From: Chitinophagales bacterium | GTDB lineage: Bacteria > Bacteroidota > Bacteroidia > Chitinophagales > JAHDHT01 | Assembly (NCBI GenBank): GCA_020631175.1 | Contig: JAHDHT010000016.1 | Location: 14,050-20,279 of the forward strand | Direction of reading: 5' to 3' | Length of the DNA: 6,230 nt | Shown here: positions 1 through 6,230 of the stretch, piece after piece | Layout of the letters: the number at the start of each line of letters is the position of its first letter | Numbering within the stretch: the stretch's first letter is position 1 | Notes under the pieces: generated by a model | Database searches by the model: none | What the model was told of the DNA's origin: nothing | Seen by the model: the letters and a program-made list of their open reading frames with translations, nothing else | Made by a program: the position numbers and the translations under genes

Positions 1-690
1 AACGTTGCAGGAGTTACAGCAATAACGAATTGTGGTGATGCTGCAACAATTACAGTTAGCGGTCCTAATTTGGTTTCCGGAGTTGATGAATGCCCGGGAG
101 CTGTTTATGAGATGGAATATACTGCAACTGATGAATGTGGAAATTCAGAAACCTGTAGTCAATTGGTTTCTTTAAATCCGGTGAACATTTCTATTTCCTG
201 TCCTGCCGGTCAAACACTTGCATGTGATGCCTCTTTACCGGCACCAAATATTGCTTTAGTAACAGCTTCAAGTAATTGTAATTCAGAAAATCCGGTTACA
301 GTATCTTTTGTAAGTGATGCAAATAATGGTGGATTAGGTTGTTCCGGTGATCAAAAGATAGTTACACGAACGTATAGGGCTACGGATGGATGTGGTAATG
401 CTCAGGATTGTACACAAACATTTACATTTCAGTTAAATACAGATCCGGAAATTACCTGTGTCGCCGGAAATGAAACAGTTAATTGTGTTTCTGATATAAA
501 TGCAACAACGGCCGACGTAACGGTTTCTGCAGATTGCAGTATTTCAACCAATGTTACAGTAGGAGCTCCAACATTAAGTTCAGGAACCGCAAATTGTGAT
601 GGTGCAGTATATTCAGTAACCTATACCGTAACCGATGAATGTGGTAATTCAGATAATTGTTCAAGAAACTTTACTCTTGATGTTGAAGGC
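1..690 (+). repeat. Repeat units 1-3: mixed short HYR-like repeats
   Basis: Unit 1 (nt 1-177) is cut by the window start and keeps only the last four of the six cysteines. Unit 2 (nt 178-444, 89 residues) is type B: its second cysteine is followed by D-A-S-L-P-A-P and it carries the I-V-T-R-T-Y signature before D-G-C-G-N. Unit 3 (nt 445-690, 82 residues) is short and resembles unit 1, with a Y-x-V/M-x-Y-T-x-T-D-E-C-G-N-S tail. Units 1 and 3 therefore look like one subtype interrupted by a type B unit. Units 2 and 3 have all six cysteines. Boundaries are set at the proline before the first cysteine and are good to a few residues. Confidence 0.85.
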
Positions 691-3600
691 CCGGTAATCG
701 CTTCATGTCCATCAGACCTTACAATGGAATGTGATATGGATTATGCCGATGAAATTAATAACTGGTTAGCACTCGCAACAGCAGGATCAACACTATCTGC
801 TTCCGGTGACTGTGGAACAAATCTTACAATTACCAATGATTATGTTGCTGGCGCTGAAATGGCTTTAGCTTGTGATGGAGTAGATAATCTGACCGTTACA
901 TTCACCGTTACCGATGATTGTAATCAAACAGCTACATGTACAGCGGATATTTTTATCGAAGATACAGCAGGACCTACAATTGTTTCTTGTGCTCCTGATT
1001 TAAATCTTGAATGTGGAGACAATTACAATGCTTTAATAAATGCATGGATATCAGATGCAGAAAATGGCGTTAATTTAATTGCTACTGATGCAGGAGATAG
1101 TAACTTAACCATTACACACGATTACGTTGCAGGTTCAGTTCCAGCATTAGATTGCGATGCTTCAACAGGTATTACCGTTACCTTTACCGTTGCTGATGAT
1201 AATGGAAATACAGCATCTTGTACTGCCGATATTATATTAACAGATTCTACACCTCCGGTAATTGCATTTTGTCCAACAGATTTAAATTTAAATTGTGATG
1301 GAGATTATGCTAGTGCAATCACAGCTTGGTTAGCCGATGCAAATGCAGGTAATACACTTTCTGCAAGCGACGTTTGCGATGCCTCTCTTACTATAACGAA
1401 TAATTACAATAATACTTTTCCTTCTGTTGAATGTAATAGTGCAACAGCTACCGGTTTAATCGTAACTTTCTTCGTAGAAGATGATTGTGGTAATATTAGT
1501 ACATGCGATGCAAGAATTACAATTACAGATGAAACCGTACCTGTTTTAAATTGTCCTGCGGCAGATTTAGATATTATAGCATGTGATCCTACAAATCAAG
1601 GAACTATTCTTGCATGGTTAGGTACTGCCACAGCAAATGATGTTTGTGATGGGGCTTTAATAGTGGAAAATGACTTTGATATTAATAATCTTCCTGATTG
1701 TTCTGGTACCCTGACCGTTACTTTTATTTCTGAAGATGATTGTGGAAATAATGTAAGCTGTACAGCTGATATCAATGTTGCTCAAAGTGCAGCTCCTGAA
1801 TTTGTTTTATGTCCAATCGATATTAACGTAAATACAGGTGATGACCCGGGTTGTAATCCGATCGTTAACTATACTGTACCAATCGCTGATAGTGATTGTG
1901 GAATAGCTTCATTAATTAGAACTGCTGGTCCGGCTTCAGGCTCAAACTTCCCTTTAGGTGTTACCACTATTACTTATGAAGCAACCGATGAGTGTGGTCA
2001 GCAAACCTCTTGCTCTTTTGATATTACAGTAATTGATAACTCAAGCCCAACAGTCGAATGCCCAATGGATGTTACTGTTTGCGCTCCGGGAGGAGCATGC
2101 GGATATACGCCTGTTGGTCTTGATCCCATATTTTCGGTTGGATGTTCAGGTGCAATAACCTATGGGCATACCGTTAGTGGAGCAACTACCGTACCTTTTA
2201 CAGCCGGTTCTGTTTCCACAACCTTAAATATTGGTACAAACTTAATTACTTATACGGTTACAAAAAATGCGGGTCAACCTGATGAAGAATCAGTTTCCTG
2301 TGATTTTGAAGTAATCGTTGAAGATTGTGATGAGCCGGTGATTAACTGTCCTGTTGAAAACACTAATGTCGAATGTGGTTCTGAAGATTTAACTGCATGG
2401 CTAGGCACTGTATCCGCAGTAGATGCCTCAAGTTGTTCTTCAATTTCTGTTACAAATGCTTTGCAAACAACTATAATGGGCTGTGGAAATACAGTTACTT
2501 ATACTTATTTATTTACAGCTACCGATGATGAAGGGAACGAGATTTCATGTATTTCAAGTTACGGAACAGTTGATTCAACTCCGCCAACAATCGACACATG
2601 TCCGGGAGATATTTCGCTCGATTGTAGCACAACTCCTGCTGACGCTATAAATGCGGTTAATGCAAACTTATTAAATCTTGTTGCTTCGGATGGATGTGGC
2701 TCAATTCAATCTGTTACGACCGATTTTGATGGAACCATAAGTATGGTTTGCGGTAGTACAAAAACGGTAAACATAACGGTTACCGATGAATGTGATAATA
2801 CTTCAACCTGTTCATTTGATATTACTACATCCGATGACACTAATCCTGTCATCACTTCTTGTCCTTCTGATCTGGTATTAGAATGTGACGGAGATTATAC
2901 TGCTGCTATTAATACATGGATTAATAACGCTACATCAGGTGTAACATTAACTGCAACTGATGATTGTAATACCATTTCATATTCAAGTGATTACACCGCC
3001 GGAACTATCCCGGCTGTAAGTTGTACTGCCGGAGTAGGAGGTTTAACGGTAACCTTTACGGCTGAAGATATTTGTGGAAATACCAATACTTGTGAAGCAA
3101 CAATATTTATAGAAGATAATTTTGAACCACAGATTACTGCTTGCCCGGAAGACTTAATATTAGAATGTGATGGAGATTATACAGCAGAAATAAATGCATG
3201 GATAAATGAAGCGCTAAACGGAAATACATTAACTGCAACGGATGATTGTGATGGTGATTTATCTATAACATCAAACTATGCGGCAGGAACAATTCCTTCA
3301 TTAATATGTGATGCCGGTGATTCAGGATTAATGGTAACCTTTACGGTAAGTGATGATTGTAATAACCTTACCACTTGTTCCGCACAAATAAAAATTATAG
3401 ACGAATCTGATCCTGTAATTACTACCTGTCCTTCTGATTTAGTATTAGAATGCGATCAGGATTATGATGGAGAAATAACGGCATGGATAGCGGCTGCTAT
3501 TTCAGGAACTACTTTAGTGGCAACAGATGATTGCGATGATAATTTAACTATAACTTCAGATTATACGGCAGGAACAATTCCTGCTTATGATTGTGCCGGA

Positions 3601-6230
3601 CTAAATGGCTTAACCGTTAATTTTACCGTTACAGACGATTGTAATAATAGTGTTAACTGTTCAGCGCAAATAATTATTGAGGATACAACACCGCCGGTAG
3701 TTACTTGTCCTCCTAACGATAATACATTGATTTGTACAGATGCATTACCTGCCGCTGCGACATCTCTTGCAGAATTGGAAGCTTTAGGTGCCTCTATTAG
3801 TGATGCCTGTTCTGCAGATGCAGATATAACAGTGAGTTTGGTAAATGAAGATGATAACGGTGCTGCAGGGTGTAATACAACCATTAGAGAAGTTATAAGA
3901 ACCTACCAGGTTACTGACGACTGTGGTAATAGCACAGAGTGTACACATACCTTTGAAATTCTACCTGACTTAGAACCGCCGTCTGTTACTTGTCCTGCCG
4001 ACCAGTCAGGTCTTGCCTGTGATTTCATCCTTCCGCAAGGAGTTGAAACATATAATGATTTTGTTGCGCTTACAGGTGCATCAATTGAAGATAACTGTAG
4101 TGCGAACCCATTTGACTTTACAGTATCCTTTTTAGATTCAAGTAATGGCAATTCAGTATGTTCTAATGACGGACCAAGAATAATTACTAGAACTTATACG
4201 ATTACAGATGCATGTGGTAATGATATTACATGCGAACAACAATTTATTTTTAACTCGGACGGAGATGGCCCGGTAATTAATGCATGCCTTGCAGATGTAT
4301 CAGGTATAGCCTGTGATGCTGAATTACCTGATCCTGTTTTTTCAGTGGCTGATTTTCAGTTTGCAGGCGGAGATGTGGAAGATGATTGTTCAACAGATGC
4401 AGGTATTACCGTTACGAGCTCCGACAGCGATAATAGTGCTTCAAACTGTGGAGCAGATGTAAGAATAGTTACAAGAACTTATACCTTCACTGATGCTTGT
4501 GGTAATCAAACTTCATGTGATCAGGTCTTTACTTTTGATGCAGATACCGACGGACCGGATATTACTTGTATTCCGGACATTACGAATTTAGTATGCGGAG
4601 ATGAGGTGCCTCCTGCTTTAATGTCAGTAGCTCAATATGAAGCAAACGGTGGAGTAGTAGGTGATGCTTGTTCTCCAGATGATGATATTACAATCGCTGT
4701 TTCCGATAGCGATAATATGGGAAGTGGGTGTTTTGGTGATCAAAGAATTATAACCAGAACGTATACCTTCACTGATGCGTGTGGAAATTCTACAGATTGC
4801 GTTCAAATGATTGCTTTTGCAGTTGATAATGAATTTCCTTCAAGTGTTTGTCCTCCTCCAAATTCCTTATTACAATGCGGAGATCCTCTTCCACCTGCCG
4901 CTACTAATGTCAGCGAATTTATTCTGCAAGGTGGATTTGTAGAAGATAATTGTGATGATGCTTCAGCTATTACCATTACCGTTCTTAATGAATTTGAATT
5001 GGGCGGTGAAGGATGTTCTGATGATTTATTTTACATTGTAAGAGAGTATGAAATTCAGGATGCATGTGGAAACATTTCAATTTGTGAACAGTATTTTAAT
5101 TTCCAACCGGATAATACACCACCGGTAGTAACTTGCCCTCCTGCTGATAATACATTAACCTGTATAGATGACTTACCTGCTCCCGATACAAGTTTACTTT
5201 CTGCAACAGATAATTGTGCAGACCCTGCCGATATAGTTTTCAACTATGTAGATGATGCTTCGGATGGAGGAAGCGGATGTGCCGGTGATCCTGAAATCAT
5301 TTCAAGAACCTATAGTGCATCTGATCCATGCGGTAATGTAGCTTTCTGTACACAAGAATTCACAATAACCCATATTGCTACCGTTACAATCGATGCTTGT
5401 GCACCGGATTTGAACATTACAGAATGTGGGTCTGCTAATCCACCGGTAATTCCTCCGGTAGATTTATCAGAAGTAACAGCAAGTTCAGATAATCCTTGTG
5501 GTGATATAACGGTTACATTAGCCTCAGCTTCTACTTCCTTCCAGGGTTGTCAGGTGATTATTACAAGAATTTATCGGGCAGAAGATGAATGCGGTAATTT
5601 TGATGAATGTACCCAAACAATATCTTATACAAATGATTTTAGTCCTCCGACAATAGCAGGAAATAATAATCTCCAGTTAGGTTGTAATCCTGATCCTTCC
5701 GAATATAGCCAGGCAACAACTTCTAATTTTGTGTTTGCCTTTGATAATTGTTCAAATAGTTTAACTCCTGTAATTAGTGATGTGAGCAATACAATAGATT
5801 GTGAAGTAACTATAAGCAGAACGTTTACATATACTGATGATTGTGATAACGAAAGTTCTTTCATTCAAACAATAACGTATACCGATGATCCCGACGCACC
5901 TACTTTTGATAATCAGGCTGCAACGGTCGACTTAGGGTGTATAAACGATTTAACGTTAACTACGCCGGGCTCAGCTGCTGACCCGGGAATGACTGTTGTT
6001 GCAGAAGATGATTGTGAAGTTGAATTGACATGGATGGGCGATATTACCGATACTAACAGTAGTTGTTTCTCAACAATTGTAAGAACTTATGAAGCAGAAG
6101 ATGCCTGTGGTAATACAAGTACATTTGTTCAAACTATAACATACATTTTTGACGATTCAACTCCGGTTATAGCGGGTTGCGTTGCACAAACAGAATTTGG
6201 TTGTTTTGCAAGTCAGGCAGATGCTGATGC
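1..6230 (+). CDS. Giant cysteine-rich HYR/Ig-like tandem-repeat surface protein (internal fragment, both ends missing)
   Basis: Frame 1 is open for all 2,076 complete codons. The product is 22 full and two partial repeats of about 82-97 residues, most with six cysteines. Each has a P-x-(I/V)-x-C-P-like head and a T-D-(D/E/A)-C-G-N-x-x-x-C tail, typical of HYR (hyalin repeat) and related Ig-like beta-sandwich domains. Composition is that of an extracellular protein: about 130 Cys, abundant Asp, Thr, Ser and Asn, only 4 Lys and 19 Arg, and no membrane segment. The fragment alone exceeds 200 kDa. In Bacteroidota, proteins of this design are usually exported by the type IX system and serve in adhesion, gliding or matrix formation; that role is inferred, because the signal peptide and sorting domain are outside the window. 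It is not built of SprB-type repeats. No frameshift or internal stop was found. Confidence is high for the frame and repeat nature, low for the biological role. Confidence 0.95.
691..1794 (+). repeat. Repeat units 4-7: type A (Trp-containing) HYR-like array
   Basis: Unit starts are nt 691, 973, 1255 and 1540, with lengths of 94, 94, 95 and 85 residues. Type A is defined by an insert after the second cysteine with the pattern D-Y-x-x-x-I-x-x-W-(I/L), giving Trp at residues 255, 349, 443 and 539, and by an L-T-I-T-N/H-x-Y strand after the third cysteine. Units 4, 6 and 7 have six cysteines. Unit 5 has four: the third is replaced by Gly365 and the fifth by Asn401. Unit 7 is a shorter variant with A-W-L-G-T, shared with unit 10. 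The repeat nature is seen directly; assignment to the HYR superfamily is by motif and not by profile search. Confidence 0.88.
1795..2334 (+). repeat. Repeat units 8-9: most canonical HYR domains
   Basis: Unit 8 (nt 1795-2046, residues 599-682) has the classic HYR layout. It opens with L-C-P-I-D-I, continues with a cysteine before the second strand and S-D-C-G-I, and then has F-P-L-G-V-T-T-I-T-Y-E-A-T-D-E-C-G at residues 650-666. Unit 9 (nt 2047-2334, residues 683-778) keeps the equivalent N-I-G-T-N-L-I-T-Y-T-V-T strand. It has lost the T-D-x-C-G-N cysteine (K-N-A-G instead), has an extra cysteine pair region at C694 and C700, and has another extra cysteine, C776, in the linker to unit 10. These two units differ in type from their neighbours on both sides. 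Confidence 0.85.
2335..2844 (+). repeat. Repeat units 10-11: divergent type A-like repeats
   Basis: Unit 10 (nt 2335-2583, 83 residues) has the A-W-L-G-T segment of unit 7. It lacks the fifth cysteine (T-D-D-E-G-N, Glu844), leaving five cysteines. Unit 11 (nt 2584-2844, 87 residues) has all six cysteines and an A-I-N-A-V-N-A-N-L-L segment where type A units have I-N-A-W-I, so it looks like a type A repeat that lost its Trp. It also carries one of the four lysines of the window, Lys921. Confidence 0.8.
2845..3693 (+). repeat. Repeat units 12-14: regular type A array
   Basis: Unit starts are nt 2845, 3127 and 3412, with lengths of 94, 95 and 94 residues. These are the most alike units in the window. 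All share C-P-(S/E)-D-L-(V/I)-L-E-C-D, an I-x-x-W-I segment (Trp973, 1067, 1162), A-T-D-D-C, a Y-x-A-G-T-I-P-(A/S) strand and G-L-x-V-x-F-T. The DNA is also visibly similar, for example around nt 2863-2900 and 3427-3464, which suggests fairly recent tandem duplication. All six cysteines are present in each unit. Confidence 0.9.
3694..5646 (+). repeat. Repeat units 15-21: type B (R-x-I-x-R-T-Y) HYR-like array
   Basis: Unit starts are nt 3694, 3979, 4270, 4555, 4837, 5122 and 5380, with lengths of 95, 97, 95, 94, 95, 86 and 89 residues. Type B lacks the Trp segment. After the second cysteine most units have an x-x-L-P-x-(P/A)-like stretch. The fourth cysteine is followed by G/D-x-R-I-(I/V)-T-R-T-Y-x-x-(T/S)-D-x-C-G-N, best kept in units 16-18. 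All seven units have six cysteines. Units 17 and 18 share T-R-T-Y-T-F-T-D-A-C-G-N exactly. Unit 21 starts T-V-T-I-D-A-C, without the usual proline, so its boundary is less certain. Confidence 0.88.
5647..6162 (+). repeat. Repeat units 22-23: four-cysteine variant repeats
   Basis: Unit starts are nt 5647 and 5899, with lengths of 84 and 88 residues. Both keep cysteines 2-5 and lack the first and sixth. The first is replaced by Asn1888 and Gln1972, the sixth by Phe1954 and Phe2042. Both keep the Arg-Thr-(F/Y) strand before T/E-D-x-C, so they derive from or are related to type B. Both end in (F/V)-(I/V)-Q-T-I-T-Y, unlike the C-x-x-x-(F/I) ending of the other units. Confidence 0.85.
6163..6230 (+). 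repeat. Repeat unit 24: start of a further repeat, cut by the window end
   Basis: The head P-V-I-A-G-C followed by F-G-C matches the first two cysteine positions, so the usual first cysteine returns here (Cys2060). The array therefore continues beyond the window. Confidence 0.75.

Noticed and set aside
2088..2099. GGGAGGAGC followed by ATG, resembling a ribosome binding site and start
   Set aside because: The ATG at 2097 is in frame 3 and meets a stop after eight codons. The bases encode P-G-G-A-C of unit 9 in the real frame.
3585..4151. Minus-strand open frames at 3585-3884 and 3903-4151
   Set aside because: They lie opposite the continuous + strand repeat frame, and similar low-complexity translations recur opposite other repeats (for example 5055-5243). 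They are shadows of the repeat codons.
4624..5864. Minus-strand open frames at 4624-4806, 5055-5243 and 5625-5864
   Set aside because: They are short, with no recognisable domain, and fully antisense to the conserved cysteine-patterned frame.
1..6230. SprB-type gliding adhesin repeats
   Set aside because: The size and likely phylum fit, but the C-P head and T-D-x-C-G-N tail are HYR-like. I do not see the glycine-rich T-P-P-Y-x-Y-x-W type motif of SprB repeats.
1..6230. CRISPR array or non-coding DNA repeat
   Set aside because: The DNA periodicity of about 250-290 bases is too long for CRISPR, varies in sequence, and follows protein repeat units in an intact frame.

Overview
The window is an internal slice of one very large gene. 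Reading frame 1 of the + strand is open from the first base to the last (2,076 complete codons plus 2 bases), with no stop, no credible start and no gap between genes. Translation gives a secreted-type, cysteine-rich, strongly acidic protein made only of tandem beta-sandwich-like repeats of about 82-97 residues. Each repeat begins with a P-x-(I/V)-x-C-P-like motif and ends with a (T/E)-D-(D/E/A)-C-G-N-x-x-x-C motif, as in HYR (hyalin repeat, Ig-like) domains. I count 22 complete repeats and one partial repeat at each end.

The coding bias is AT-rich (TTA for Leu, GAT, AAT and GAA favoured). This, with the giant HYR/Ig-like cell-surface architecture, suggests a member of the Bacteroidota, probably Flavobacteriia or Saprospiria-like. 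In that phylum such proteins usually leave the cell by the type IX secretion system and act as adhesins, gliding-related surface filaments or matrix proteins. This is inference: neither the signal peptide nor the C-terminal sorting domain lies in the window.

Layout by residue (nt = 3r-2): units 1-3 (1-230) are mixed short types. Units 4-7 (231-598) are Trp-containing type A repeats. Units 8-9 (599-778) are the most HYR-like. Units 10-11 (779-948) are divergent A-like repeats. Units 12-14 (949-1231) are a very regular type A array. Units 15-21 (1232-1882) are type B repeats with an R-x-I-x-R-T-Y signature. Units 22-23 (1883-2054) lack the first and last cysteines. Unit 24 is cut by the window end.

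No RNA gene, mobile element, CRISPR array, promoter or terminator was seen. The points of interest lie inside the protein: a six-cysteine pattern whose paired losses suggest a disulfide topology, extreme depletion of lysine, a block mosaic of repeat subtypes, and possible calcium loops in two linkers. I found no evidence of a new multi-gene system.
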